Below are positions 1-9,878 of a stretch of 64,000 nt of DNA, piece after piece (position 1 is the stretch's first letter; each line of letters begins with the position of its first letter). The stretch is from the NCBI GenBank assembly GCA_965277275.1, contig CBDICG010000002.1, forward strand, positions 3,348,001 to 3,412,000, given 5' to 3'. The position numbers were made by a program, and so were the translations under genes. The DNA comes from HLUCCA09 sp965277275 (lineage in GTDB: Bacteria > Pseudomonadota > Alphaproteobacteria > Rhodobacterales > Rhodobacteraceae). Under the pieces are notes generated by a model that searched no databases, was not told the DNA's origin, and saw only the letters and a list, made by a program, of their open reading frames with translations.

Positions 1-1
1 C

Positions 2-3000
2 TACGTGCCGTCGCAACGGCGCTGGCTTGCGGTCCAGGGGGTTGACAGTGTGTCTCCCGATCTCCGCCTCCATCAGGCCGGCGGGTACCTTCTGGCGGCT
101 ACACGAACCCGGCTGCGCACAATCCCGATATCAAGCATTCCCGTGCTGGACAGCTGCGCGACGCCGAAGATCACGTTCGGCTGGGCCACGGATACCGGGA
201 CAATCCGCGTCGTAGAGGTGGATGATGCGAGCGGATCAGTGGCGCTGCTCGACGCAACCGGTCGCGTCGGCCTCTGGCGCTCGGGCAGTGTCATCCCGGT
301 TCTCCCGGAATCCGAGCCCGGGCCTGGGGAGGGCGACCTGAGCAGGGTCCTGCGTCTCGGCCCTACGCTCGTGTTCTCGGCGAAAGAGGGGATCTGGTCT
401 TACAACAGTAATACGCGGCAATGGCGGCGCGATGCGTTCGCCTTCGGCACCACACCCGGCCCGCGGCTGAGCATGGTCGACATTCGGGCGACTGGAACCG
501 GACAGGTCGCCGTCACCGCATGGTCTAACGACGGCCGCAGCTATGGCGGCGTCTGGCAAGGTGCGGGAAATGCGCCAGTATTGCGCCCGCTGTCGCCCGT
601 CACCTTGCCAGTAATCGCCGCTTCCCCAGGTGAGATCCTCGACGTGTCAAGCTTCGAGACAGTGTGGGCCGTGGCCCGGGCGGACGGCGTCGAGATTGGG
701 CGGCGAAACGCCTCCGCACTGCGCGGCACGCTCGACTTTCCAGACGACGTTGGCGTCCAGTCCATGCCCTTTCAGATGGGGCAGTCGCATTTGTTCTTAT
801 CAGGTTCCGCTGTCGATCCGGAGACGCTGTGGTTCCTGCCGCGCGACCAGGATCTTGAGGCGCTGAGGGGTTCGCTTGAAGACGCAACTTTGAGCTATCA
901 GCCCAGTGACGATCGCGGCTGGCTTCACGCGTCCGCCGAAAATCAGCTGTGGCGGATCGATGCGACAGGTAGGGTGTTGTCCTGCGAGATCCTTGCGGCG
1001 CGTTCGACGGATTGGGGTTGCGAAACGGTGGCGTCGGCCCCAGTGGCCATCGACCCCGCCGGGCTCCGCGCGGCATCCGAATACCGGGACACACTCTACA
1101 TTCTTTTGGCCGAAAGGCTGTTCCGTCTGGATGAGGATTTGCGCAATCCGATCGAGATTGGTGCTCCTGTTGCTTCGCATGAATCGACCTTCTTCAGCCA
1201 TGACGGCGGTTTGTTTCTCTGGGAAGGGCCCGGTCGTGATGTTTGGCGCATCGACCATGAGGCAGGACGGATGACTCCTTTCCTTCGTGACGTCGAGCGC
1301 ATGGCAAAGTCCCGCAATCGGCTTATGACGCTTGCTGCCGGCACGCTCTCCATCGACGGCCAGCCTGTCACTCACAGGGCTGCCAGCTTTGACTGGGCCT
1401 CAGGCGGCCCCGTATTCGGGATCGACGTCGACGGGAGCTTGATCGTGGGCGACGGGCGCGTGCGCGCGCTGGCCCTTCCAAGCGACGGATCGGACGTCAC
1501 CCAAGTCATTCCTGACACTTATGGTATCAGTGACGAAGTACGGCGCGAGGGCGTCTGGGTCGAGCGGCGGCGCCCTAACGGTGGGCACAGTGTCAATTTC
1601 CATGCAACGTCGCGATGCGAAGTCTTCCCCGGGAGCGAGCAGACGGATGTGTGTTATCATACACTGTTCCAAAAGAACTTGCCCCTCCCTGACGGAGAAC
1701 GCCTGCGCGGCGTGCCGAGCGCGTCTTGGACCATGCTTCTCAGTGACACGGCGCAGTTCGACATGGCGCAAGTCAGCGCGGCGCAAGCCAACGCAGTGCA
1801 AACTGAAGTCGAGCGATCTGCAAGCAGGACGCCTGGCGCCACGGGCGGCTGGCAACCGCAGAGCCGGGTGCCATGGCTGTCCCATTTCCCCCGGCGCGAC
1901 CAAACGCCCCAGGTCGCTGATATGCTGGTGCCACGCGGCTCCCTGTCGGAAATCGCGCCGCCACGGATCGTGACCGACGCCCTTCCTACCCTCGACAACG
2001 GTCGGGGAACGATCCTCGCCACCGGCATGACCACGCCGGAGCCCTGGTCACCGCTCGACATCGGCTGGATGCGTTGGGAGGGGGAAGCGCGTAGGTTCTC
2101 GGTAGCGACTGCCTCCGGCGGACGCCGTTCCCTTTCGCCAACGGAGATGATCGTCGACGGTCGGTTCCTGCCGGCCCATGACGGTCGAGCCTCGCTGGGG
2201 TTACCCGCTGGCGGCGCGGCCGTGGGCACAGTCGGCCATGCGTTGCTAAACGAACACTCGCTGTGGCACGTCGCGCCGTCAACAGCGCCGAGGCTCGTCG
2301 AGCTCCGCTCCGGGCCTTTGCCGTCGACGCTCCACAAGGGAAGCTTCGTACTGCCAGGGGGGAAGACGGTCGACGCGGCGACAGGTTCGCCCTCTGCTGC
2401 GCCGCCGCGGACAGCGATCTCCATCGACGATCTGACCCTGGAGGATGCCGTGCTTCCCGATCGCGTGACCGGCACTGTTCGCCGCCGGGATGGCAGCACA
2501 GTCACGGCCTTTACCGAGCGGGGCTTTGCCCACGACATCCGGCAGGGCGTCGGGTGGCGAGATGCCTCAGCCGTCCTCATCGGTCCAGCCGGCCTTGTTT
2601 CTGCAGAGGTATTGAGCGGGTTCGACGCGGGCCCGACGAGACCGGGCGCCTTAAGACGGGTCCTCGAAGCGAGTGGCGCGACATATCTTGAAAGTAACGG
2701 CACCTGGTACCGCGACGATCCGGCAGCCGGATGGCGAGCGGCGCAGGATCCAACGCAAAGCCGCCAGGTGGCTACGAATGCTGGCGTCGAATGGCGTTTC
2801 AGCCCAAGCGGATTCGAGACCCGCGCCAGTGATGCGCAATCCGACTGGCGCGTCACTCGCCGAGGACTAGACTTTGCAGCAGACCAGTTGATCGCGCTGA
2901 CTTCGACCACATCCGAGGTTCTCGCCATCACGTCGCTCGGCACGCACAGCCTCGCCAGTGCGCGCAGCCTATCCGACCCCGGCGCAGCTGTCGCGCTAGC

Positions 3001-6000
3001 CCCCTCTCAGGGATCGGGGGTGAGACTCGACGTTAGCGGGAGCGCCCCCGGGGCCACGACCGCCTTCGCCTCCGACAGGGCAGGACAGGTCGTTGCCACG
3101 TGGCGTGGTTTACCGGTGGGTTGGGGGCCGCCATCGGCCACTGACCGCCCTTGGAGCCGACGGATTGCAGTCGACGATGGCGTGTTCCGTGTGACCTTGG
3201 ATCGAGCGGCGCCCCCGCTCGTGGAGCGGGTCCTTGACCTCACCGGCGGGGGGGCGCGCCACGGAGCCTTCGATTGGGCGAGAGGGGAAAGGATGCCGTT
3301 CGATGACGCAGTTTCGCTTCACGGTTCTGGGCAGGCGCTCTGGATCGGGACGCGGTTTGGGCTGCGGCAGTTCGATGCGAGTGGAACGCCCGTTCCGGGA
3401 CAGCGCACAACGATTTACGATATCTCGCTTGGCGGCCAGGCCTCGAGTGCCGCGCAGCCCGCCGGGCCGCATGACGGGATCGGCCGTCCTGCCGGTGCGC
3501 CGGGTTTCCTGATCGCGACGACTCCTGACGGGGGCTGCGCTGACCTTACGTCCGGCGCGCCCGCCCCCTGTAGACGCGAGCGCTCGATTGCCGAGCGCAT
3601 GATCACCGACACCGCACTGTGGCGATGGACCAAGGCAGACGGGACGGTAAGCGGGAGCTACAGGATCGGGCCCTCCTCCGCACTTTCAATCTCTCTGGGG
3701 GAGAACGTTGCGCGGTTTCCCCACGACGTACTGCAGGCCGCGATCCGTTGCGGCAACGAGCAGGTCGTCGAAGTGTGGTCTGGGCAAGACCTGACTCGGC
3801 ACGGGCCCGTGCGCTCCGGCGACATACGGCCTGCGGGCGCGGGCAATGTGACGGCCCTCCACTGTCAGCTTGCCCCATCCGCAGGGGACGGGATAACCGC
3901 GATCGATGCTGGTCTCTACGCGTTGTCTACCCTCGAGGTTCTCAGCGATGCTGGCACCGCTTGGACAGCAGTTCCATCAGAGACCGGCGCGCTGGTTCGC
4001 ACGCACGCTCGCGGGGGCGTGCCGTTTGACGGAGCCCGCCTGAGGCTGACGCTCAGCGATGGAGACCTGGCAACGGAGATCCGCGACGCTGATAGCCCGT
4101 GGAGGTCGGTGGATTGGAGTGGCACGCTTCCTGCAATTGACACGACTCTGGCGCTCGCACGTTCAGACGTCGTCGGGCGGCTGACCCCCGAAGGTTTGCT
4201 GACTTATCCTCAAAGAGACGACCTTCTAAGGGTTGACCCTGATACAGTGCGCTTCCGGCGCGGGCCGGGCCGCAACGATTTCAGGGACTGCCAGGTGGCC
4301 AATATCGGCCGTGCCGACGGGCAACGGCACGAGCTTGTCGCGAACCCCGACAGCCCGCTTATTGTCCGTTGCACTGACGGCCGGGTGTTCCAGGAACGGC
4401 CCGCTGCCACGCAGGATAGCGAGGGCTTTGCACTGACTGACATGGATCCCTTTGCCGGAAACGACCTCATCTCCGTTTCTGATTTCTGGACATGGACGAG
4501 GGAGCAGGCAGACCCCGTAGCGCCGGCGTCCATGCGCGTGACATTCCGCGGCGAGCGGCTGTCGCTTGGATCCGGCCGGTTCGCCATCGACGATTACCGT
4601 GCGCTCGCAGCTCCGTTCGGGTCGCGCGTCGAGGTAATCTCCGCCAACGGATGGTGGCGGCACGCAGTAGGCGATCTCGCCTTGCCCGAGGCCCAACGAA
4701 CCGATGTGATCGCGTCGCCCGCGACTGTCACAGGGGCGACGCGGGACCGTGATTGGCGAGAAGACAGAACGATGCTGTGTCTGAAGGCAGACAGCGGCTC
4801 ATTGTGGATCGATGCCGACGATCGCCCGAACTCTGTGGACGCCTGCTGGATCGCGACCGGTGAGGACGCGATCTGGCACTACAGGACGGATCCCGAGGGT
4901 GGGGTCTCGGCGGACGCAAGTGCGTTCAACGGTCCCACCCTGTCTCGCCGGATTGCAGGGGGGCGCTTCGCAGATACCCGGGTGCAGGGGCTTCCTGCCT
5001 GGGTGGAATCCGCGGAGGGCGGCCCGACAGGCAATTTGCTTGCGCCTTCCGATGTTGGCGCTACCGCGTTCGGTGAGAATGGGCAAGTTACGGGTATCGT
5101 CGCGCTGCCGCAACCCGCGTTCGTTCTAGCCTCACGCGCGCGAGCCGAGGGGCCGGTTCTCCTAACGAGCGACGGCCCGAGACTGTCGGACGGCTCGCCC
5201 TGGGACGGCTGTTGGGATGCCGGGGCTCGCGATCTCGGCGCTCTGACCGGCCGTGGCCTTCGAAAGGCCGAGTGGGGACTTGGCGACTCAGTGCGGGTGT
5301 TCGCGCGCGCACCGGGAGAGCAGTCCGGCACGTCATGGATTACCACAATTGATTGCGGCGCCACAGAAATCGCTACGTACGAGAACGGTGTGCAATACGC
5401 CGCCGACCAGCGTCACCGGCATGCTGCGCAACTGGCCCTTGCGGCGGACCTGTCCTCGACGTTGCAGGTCGGTCTGCATCTAGGCGAGGCTCGGATCGAG
5501 GACGGCGTGGGGCGCAACATCCGCGTGGGCCTCCCCACCGCGGAGGGCGGAGCGAACGTGCCGGTTTCGGTCTTTGCCCGCGCCCAGAGTCGCGAAGCAG
5601 TTCTCGTCACGGGAGCGGACGTCTACCTCGTGGATACAGACGCCGCATTGACCCGCCTGGCGCGTCTACCGAGATCATCACCTGGCATACCTGACCCACT
5701 TAAGCAGGAGCGGGATCGACCGGAGGATCCAGTTGACGGTGCGGTTCCCAATGCTGAAGGGCCGCGCCCATCCCCCCAGGATGCGCGACCTGATCTTGAA
5801 CCCCCTGCACCCACGGCTAGAGACCCCACGGTAGACGAGCCTGGAGAGGGCGCGCCCTCTGACACCAAGGCCTTGCCTAGGCCGCTCGATGTCTTGCCAG
5901 GGCCGCCTTCGGGCGCCAAGAGTGTGGAGGACGAGAGCCCCGCACCTATTGTGGACAATCCGGAGCGACTACGGATCGTCCAGCAGGCCCTGCAGGAGCG

Positions 6001-6151
6001 AGATCTCTATCGCCTCAGGATCGACGGTTTCGACGGACCGGGAACGCGTGCTGGCATCGAAGAGTTCCAGCGCCAGCTCGGTCAGCCTGCCACGGGCATT
6101 CTGACACGCGGACAGTACCGGAGCCTCACGGGAGAAGAGTATGAGCAATGA
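2..6151 (+). CDS. Very large uncharacterised protein with C-terminal peptidoglycan-binding domain (5' end probably outside window)
   Basis: The reading frame is open to the left edge, so the true start may lie upstream; the first usable start in the window is a GTG at 5. About 2,049 residues are visible. Most of the length has no family I recognise: it is rich in short beta-strand-like segments with many W, G and D residues, suggesting repeated beta-propeller or beta-sandwich units. Around residues 1895-1975 there is a Pro/Glu/Asp-rich linker. The last 60 or so residues look like a PG_binding_1 domain (pattern LQERDLYRLRIDGFDGPGT followed by I-EFQ and a G-L-R-Y-L ending). The domain suggests contact with the cell wall in the periplasm or outside. 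Its 3' end overlaps the next gene by 11 bases, so the two are translationally coupled. Function unknown. Confidence 0.8.
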   Translation, partial: YVPSQRRWLAVQGVDSVSPDLRLHQAGGYLLAATRTRLRTIPISSIPVLDSCATPKITFGWATDTGTIRVVEVDDASGSVALLDATGRVGLWRSGSVIPVLPESEPGPGEGDLSRVLRLGPTLVFSAKEGIWSYNSNTRQWRRDAFAFGTTPGPRLSMVDIRATGTGQVAVTAWSNDGRSYGGVWQGAGNAPVLRPLSPVTLPVIAASPGEILDVSSFETVWAVARADGVEIGRRNASALRGTLDFPDDVGVQSMPFQMGQSHLFLSGSAVDPETLWFLPRDQDLEALRGSLEDATLSYQPSDDRGWLHASAENQLWRIDATGRVLSCEILAARSTDWGCETVASAPVAIDPAGLRAASEYRDTLYILLAERLFRLDEDLRNPIEIGAPVASHESTFFSHDGGLFLWEGPGRDVWRIDHEAGRMTPFLRDVERMAKSRNRLMTLAAGTLSIDGQPVTHRAASFDWASGGPVFGIDVDGSLIVGDGRVRALALPSDGSDVTQVIPDTYGISDEVRREGVWVERRRPNGGHSVNFHATSRCEVFPGSEQTDVCYHTLFQKNLPLPDGERLRGVPSASWTMLLSDTAQFDMAQVSAAQANAVQTEVERSASRTPGATGGWQPQSRVPWLSHFPRRDQTPQVADMLVPRGSLSEIAPPRIVTDALPTLDNGRGTILATGMTTPEPWSPLDIGWMRWEGEARRFSVATASGGRRSLSPTEMIVDGRFLPAHDGRASLGLPAGGAAVGTVGHALLNEHSLWHVAPSTAPRLVELRSGPLPSTLHKGSFVLPGGKTVDAATGSPSAAPPRTAISIDDLTLEDAVLPDRVTGTVRRRDGSTVTAFTERGFAHDIRQGVGWRDASAVLIGPAGLVSAEVLSGFDAGPTRPGALRRVLEASGATYLESNGTWYRDDPAAGWRAAQDPTQSRQVATNAGVEWRFSPSGFETRASDAQSDWRVTRRGLDFAADQLIALTSTTSEVLAITSLGTHSLASARSLSDPGAAVALAPSQGSGVRLDVSGSAPGATTAFASDRAGQVVATWRGLPVGWGPPSATDRPWSRRIAVDDGVFRVTLDRAAPPLVERVLDLTGGGARHGAFDWARGERMPFDDAVSLHGSGQALWIGTRFGLRQFDASGTPVPGQRTTIYDISLGGQASSAAQPAGPHDGIGRPAGAPGFLIATTPDGGCADLTSGAPAPCRRERSIAERMITDTALWRWTKADGTVSGSYRIGPSSALSISLGENVARFPHDVLQAAIRCGNEQVVEVWSGQDLTRHGPVRSGDIRPAGAGNVTALHCQLAPSAGDGITAIDAGLYALSTLEVLSDAGTAWTAVPSETGALVRTHARGGVPFDGARLRLTLSDGDLATEIRDADSPWRSVDWSGTLPAIDTTLALARSDVVGRLTPEGLLTYPQRDDLLRVDPDTVRFRRGPGRNDFRDCQVANIGRADGQRHELVANPDSPLIVRCTDGRVFQERPAATQDSEGFALTDMDPFAGNDLISVSDFWTWTREQADPVAPASMRVTFRGERLSLGSGRFAIDDYRALAAPFGSRVEVISANGWWRHAVGDLALPEAQRTDVIASPATVTGATRDRDWREDRTMLCLKADSGSLWIDADDRPNSVDACWIATGEDAIWHYRTDPEGGVSADASAFNGPTLSRRIAGGRFADTRVQGLPAWVESAEGGPTGNLLAPSDVGATAFGENGQVTGIVALPQPAFVLASRARAEGPVLLTSDGPRLSDGSPWDGCWDAGARDLGALTGRGLRKAEWGLGDSVRVFARAPGEQSGTSWITTIDCGATEIATYENGVQYAADQRHRHAAQLALAADLSSTLQVGLHLGEARIEDGVGRNIRVGLPTAEGGANVPVSVFARAQSREAVLVTGADVYLVDTDAALTRLARLPRSSPGIPDPLKQERDRPEDPVDGAVPNAEGPRPSPQDARPDLEPPAPTARDPTVDEPGEGAPSDTKALPRPLDVLPGPPSGAKSVEDESPAPIVDNPERLRIVQQALQERDLYRLRIDGFDGPGTRAGIEEFQRQLGQPATGILTRGQYRSLTGEEYEQ

Positions 6152-7190
6152 TACTGCCCCGCACGGAGGTCCCGGGATGTATGGTTTCGGCTTCACCCTT
6201 GGCCCCGTTGGGGCGTTCGCGATCGAAAGACGTCTGAAGAAATGGACGGTATCGAAACGAATGCCGAATGGGCTTCGTCTTGAGCCGCTCGCTGCGACTT
6301 CCATTAATGTGCCCGCCAAGGTGGAAGACAATGAACCAGCCAAGACAGTGGAACTGCGCTTCTCGCCGGACGATCTGGAGTTCAAGGTGATTGGAAACGA
6401 TCCGCCAGACTTGAAAGACGATGCTGCGGGCGCCGCACAAGTGGCGGCCGCTCTATCGACGCTCAGAAGCGCTGCCAACGAAGCGCTGACGGCGCCTCAG
6501 CTGGCTCATGAGCGGGCCGGCGAGGTTTATGTGCCCTATCCAGATCCAAGGCACGCACAGTCTCCCCGGCCCGGAGAAGTTTCTGGTGGCAGGCGGGCGT
6601 GGCGCCGCGCACACAGCGAGTGGCTCAGGCAGCAGGCGGGCGATGCCGAACCCGCACCGATGTCTGGCGAGGTGTGGGGTCCCGATCTTCCCAACGATCC
6701 GGAGGCAGCTCGGCTGCGGCTGCGCGCCGATGCACTTGCCTACATGCTCGGACAGATCCCCATGCCGGTATCCCTGACCTGGGCATTCTCCACAACTGCT
6801 CTCGACGCCCCGCTTTCAGGCACACTGCATGTCCCGGACTCCCTGAATTGTCGCGAACTTGAACTTGTCGCACGAGGCCCACTGGGCCTGCGCTTCGAGA
6901 CGCGGCGAGATGTAGCCGAGCACCGATTAACCGTTTGCGCTTCGACGCTGTTGGCCACGGCGGTCTTCGTGCAGCGACTTTGGCCCTGCGATGAGGTGAC
7001 TTTGCAGATGAGAGCGATCATGGAGCCGAAGGATACCAGTGGGGGCGGGCAGAGTATTCGGGAGGCCGGCCAAACGATCTGTACGATGATCATCGATCTT
7101 CACGGATGGGGACAATCTCTTCGAGATGCGGTTTCAATGCCAATCGAACTCCCCCTGGATCTAAAGGGAGTTTGTCTAGACGCCGGATGA
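6141..7190 (+). CDS. Uncharacterised protein coupled to the large wall-binding protein
   Basis: A 349-residue protein that starts inside the end of the upstream gene (ATG at 6141, upstream stop at 6149-6151), so it belongs to the same operon. I see no signal peptide, no transmembrane segment and no family signature. The N-terminus is glycine-rich; the middle (about residues 125-175) is charged and low in complexity; the C-terminal half has alternating hydrophobic stretches that could form beta strands. It is the last gene before the insertion-sequence cluster and ends 108 bases before the IS481 element, so it appears complete. Function unknown; a partner role with the upstream protein is inferred only from the overlap. 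Confidence 0.7.
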   Translation: MSNDTAPHGGPGMYGFGFTLGPVGAFAIERRLKKWTVSKRMPNGLRLEPLAATSINVPAKVEDNEPAKTVELRFSPDDLEFKVIGNDPPDLKDDAAGAAQVAAALSTLRSAANEALTAPQLAHERAGEVYVPYPDPRHAQSPRPGEVSGGRRAWRRAHSEWLRQQAGDAEPAPMSGEVWGPDLPNDPEAARLRLRADALAYMLGQIPMPVSLTWAFSTTALDAPLSGTLHVPDSLNCRELELVARGPLGLRFETRRDVAEHRLTVCASTLLATAVFVQRLWPCDEVTLQMRAIMEPKDTSGGGQSIREAGQTICTMIIDLHGWGQSLRDAVSMPIELPLDLKGVCLDAG

Positions 7191-7292
7191 TCACGTGTTC
7201 GCCGCCGCTTCCAAGGGATAGCGTCCTCCTAACGCTTCAGACTGGCGATTTCTATCTCGAATACTTCGAAATGAGGGGCGAATGTCACTAGG

Positions 7293-7298
7293 TCTAGT
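7293..7298 (+). repeat. Target-site duplication of IS481, left copy
   Basis: TCTAGT directly abuts the left terminal inverted repeat and is repeated exactly at 8358-8363 beyond the right one. It shows a simple insertion without later rearrangement of this copy. Confidence 0.85.
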
Positions 7299-8357
7299 TG
7301 TTCCATCCCGGATGATCACATTAGTCCTCGGCGATCTGCACTGTTCATGGCAAGATCGGTTCTGAGGGACGTTCGGAACGGGGTGCCGCCATGCTGATCC
7401 ATCTTCACAAGCAGGCCACGACGACGCCGAAGGTGCGGGCTGCGATCCAGGCAAGCGACGAGCCTGCGCCGAGACTGGCGGAGCGTTTCGGCATCACGGA
7501 GCAGACGGTCTACAAGTGGCGCAAGCGCGACAGTGTCGGGGATCGCAGCCACACACCACATCGGCTGCAGACGACGCTAACGCCCGCCCAGGAGGCCATC
7601 GCCGTGGCCTTGCGCCAGTCGCTACTGGTGTCGGTGGACGACCTGCTGTCCATCGTGCGGGAGTTCCTCAATCCGAACGTGTTGCGCTCCGGTCTTGACC
7701 GCTGCCTGCGCAGGCATGGTGTGGGAAACCTGCGCGATCTGAAGGCCAAGGCACCCAAACCGAAGCACAGCACCTTCAAAGCCTATGAGCCCGGCTACAT
7801 CCATATCGATGTGAAATACCTGCCGCAAATGGACGATGAGACCTCGCGCCGCTACGTTCTCGTGGCAATCGACCGGGCGACCCGATGGGTCTTCATCCGC
7901 GTCTTCAAAGCCAAGACAGCTGCCAATGCCCGCCGCTTTCTTCGTGACCTCGAACGCGTTTGTCCGCTACGCATTCGCACCGTTCTGACCGACAACGGCA
8001 AGGAATTCACTGATAGGCTCTTTGGTCTGCGCAAGCGTTCCGCGACCGGCGCACACGAGTTCGACACGCTGTGCGCCGCTCTCGATATCGAGCACCGACT
8101 GACACCGCCGAAGTCACCGCAGACCAACGGCATGGTTGAGCGCTTCAACGGGCGTATTGAGGAAGTGCTCCAGAGCCACCATTTCCGATCCGGCGAAGAG
8201 CTGGAGGCCACGCTGAACCGTTATGTCTGGCTCTACAACCAGCACCTTCCGCAATCAGCCTTGGGCAGCAAGACGCCCTTGCAGGCCATGAAGGACTGGC
8301 GCAAAATCAAGCCTGAGCTGTTTAAGAAACAGCCGTACTACCTTCCGGGATGTGACA
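7299..8357 (+). mobile_element. Complete IS481-family insertion sequence with 6-bp target duplication
   Basis: Left end TGTTCCATCCCGGA at 7299 matches, inverted, the right end TGTCACATCCCGGA ending at 8357 (two mismatches in 14). The hexamer TCTAGT lies immediately outside both ends (7293-7298 and 8358-8363), a direct target-site duplication that fixes the boundaries. The element is about 1,059 bp and carries one transposase gene. A second, truncated copy of the left 209 bp is at 17550-17758. Confidence 0.9.
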
Positions 8358-8362
8358 TCTAG
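7391..8362 (+). CDS. IS481-family transposase
   Basis: A 323-residue DDE transposase. The N-terminal 60 residues form a helix-turn-helix (LAERFGITEQTVYKWRKRD). The catalytic core follows: HIDVKYLP near residue 138 (first D), VLTDNGKEFTD near 198 (second D) and a TNGMVERFNGRIEE segment near 247 carrying the final E. The gene fills the element. The last codon (ATC) has only its first base inside the IS and the TAG stop lies wholly in the duplicated target sequence, so the element supplies no stop of its own. The alternative would be a longer element, but the TIR and duplication argue against that. Confidence 0.93.
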   Translation: MLIHLHKQATTTPKVRAAIQASDEPAPRLAERFGITEQTVYKWRKRDSVGDRSHTPHRLQTTLTPAQEAIAVALRQSLLVSVDDLLSIVREFLNPNVLRSGLDRCLRRHGVGNLRDLKAKAPKPKHSTFKAYEPGYIHIDVKYLPQMDDETSRRYVLVAIDRATRWVFIRVFKAKTAANARRFLRDLERVCPLRIRTVLTDNGKEFTDRLFGLRKRSATGAHEFDTLCAALDIEHRLTPPKSPQTNGMVERFNGRIEEVLQSHHFRSGEELEATLNRYVWLYNQHLPQSALGSKTPLQAMKDWRKIKPELFKKQPYYLPGCDI

Positions 8363-8363
8363 T
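8358..8363 (+). repeat. Target-site duplication of IS481, right copy
   Basis: TCTAGT abuts the right terminal inverted repeat and matches 7293-7298. Its internal TAG (8360-8362) serves as the transposase stop codon. Confidence 0.85.
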
Positions 8364-8448
8364 GTTCGCCGCCTGACACAAGACTTCCACTGGCGGCTTG
8401 GTATGGCAGGTATGGGGCATGAGACGTGACGACATCTGCCTTTACCTT

Positions 8449-9878
8449 GCCCTGCGGATTTCAGAGATCAGATAACCAGTCGGTTCTGAACATCACGCTG
8501 CGAGAGCGATGCGGTGGTCATCGGCTCTTGCCGCGGCTTCGGCAGCGGCGATTGCGCGGAGAAAGAAGCGCAGGATTTCGGCGACGAGAGCCCTTAGGTG
8601 TGCGAGGATGAGGCGGATGTTGTGGCCTGCGCCGCAGAGAACGGCGTGGAGGGCATCGCCGAGGGTCCCCTTGAGGGGGCAACGCGCGAGGCGACCATCA
8701 GATTTCATGTGGCCGATGGTTGGCTCTATCGCCGGGCGGCGGCGGAGTTCGCGTTTGAGGGCGGGGGTCATGGCACGGCGTTGGCCGGAGATGTAAACGG
8801 CCGTCGCTGAGGCGTTATGGCCGCGATAGCCGCGGTCGACAAAGGCCCGGCGGGGGCGCGTGTCAGTCAGGATCTCGACCTGTTCCAGGGCCTCGCGGAG
8901 GGTGTGGCCGTCGTAAGGGTTGCCGGCCATGGCACGCATGCCAACGACGAAACCCTCCTTGTGGGTCGTCGCAACCGAGACCTTACAACCGAATTCGTAG
9001 CGCTTGTGCGCCTTGCCCTTGGAGATGCAGTCCACATCGGGCTCATGCAGCGCGTAGAGCTTGCCCTTGTCCTTCGGTTTCTGCCGCAGCAAGCGGTCGA
9101 CCAGGGCGATCTCTGTCTCCGCCCGGGCCAGCTGGTCCGCATCGGTGACGTGCTCCAGTTGCCGGGCGACATCGCGCATGACCCGACCGGTATAGCCCTT
9201 CAGGGTGCGTAAGCCCTTGCGCATACGCTTGAACTGCCGGGCGTGCGCGTACCGTCCCACCCGAGCCGCCAACCGCGGCCCAAGCCGCGCATAGCTCTGA
9301 CGCAGGCCGATCCCGAGGTCATGGGCCAGCGTTACGAGCCGCTGCCGGGCGCGCTCGTAGAGCCGGGTGTCAGTCGGATAGGCGATGTCCTTCTCCATCA
9401 CCGTGGTATCCACGATGACCTTCTCAGCACTTCGCTTGTCGATGGCACCTGACGCACGCCCGGCCTCGATCGTTTTGGTCAGGAGCCATTCGACACCTTC
9501 CTCGCCGATCCGCTTGCGCCAGCGCGTAAGCGAGGACGGATCGATGGGCGGACGGTGTTGAAAGAAGATCTCACCGCAAAAGTGCTGAAAGTACGGGTTC
9601 TCGACCCACCGCGCCACGACGGCCTCATCCGAGAGGCCATGGGCATGCTGGAGATACATCAGCCCCGCTACAAGCCTGGGCGGCGTCGCGGGCCGCCCGG
9701 TATGCGAGGGGAAGAACCCGGCCCATTCGATCTCAAAGAACTCCCAATCGATCAGCGCTTCGAGCCGCACCAGTTCGTGGCGCATATCGATCATGTCGGT
9801 CAGCGGGGGCCGCAACAGATCGTCCTGCTCAGTCTCTCGAGATTTGGCTCTCATCGCGGCACCACAAATTGCAGGGTT
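8449..9878 (-). mobile_element. IS5-family insertion sequence (boundaries approximate)
   Basis: One long transposase gene on the minus strand defines it. Possible terminal repeats are CCCTGCGGATTT starting near 8450 and, inverted, CCCTGCAATTT ending near 9876; the match is short and imperfect, and no target duplication was found. On the right the element abuts the end of an IS3-family remnant that starts at about 9879. Confidence 0.55.
8493..9854 (-). CDS. IS5-family transposase
   Basis: A 453-residue transposase of the long IS5-like type. The N-terminal region (residues 20-110) has the usual DUF772-like segment with RPATPPRLVAGLMYLQHAHG and LSDEAVVARWVENPYFQHFCG. The DDE core follows: VIVDTTVMEK near residue 146 (first D), AFVDRGYRGHN near 338 (second D) and a PAIEPTIGHMKSDGRL segment near 377 with the catalytic E. 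It appears full length with no internal stop, so the element may still be active. Confidence 0.9.
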   Translation of the reverse strand: MRAKSRETEQDDLLRPPLTDMIDMRHELVRLEALIDWEFFEIEWAGFFPSHTGRPATPPRLVAGLMYLQHAHGLSDEAVVARWVENPYFQHFCGEIFFQHRPPIDPSSLTRWRKRIGEEGVEWLLTKTIEAGRASGAIDKRSAEKVIVDTTVMEKDIAYPTDTRLYERARQRLVTLAHDLGIGLRQSYARLGPRLAARVGRYAHARQFKRMRKGLRTLKGYTGRVMRDVARQLEHVTDADQLARAETEIALVDRLLRQKPKDKGKLYALHEPDVDCISKGKAHKRYEFGCKVSVATTHKEGFVVGMRAMAGNPYDGHTLREALEQVEILTDTRPRRAFVDRGYRGHNASATAVYISGQRRAMTPALKRELRRRPAIEPTIGHMKSDGRLARCPLKGTLGDALHAVLCGAGHNIRLILAHLRALVAEILRFFLRAIAAAEAAARADDHRIALAA

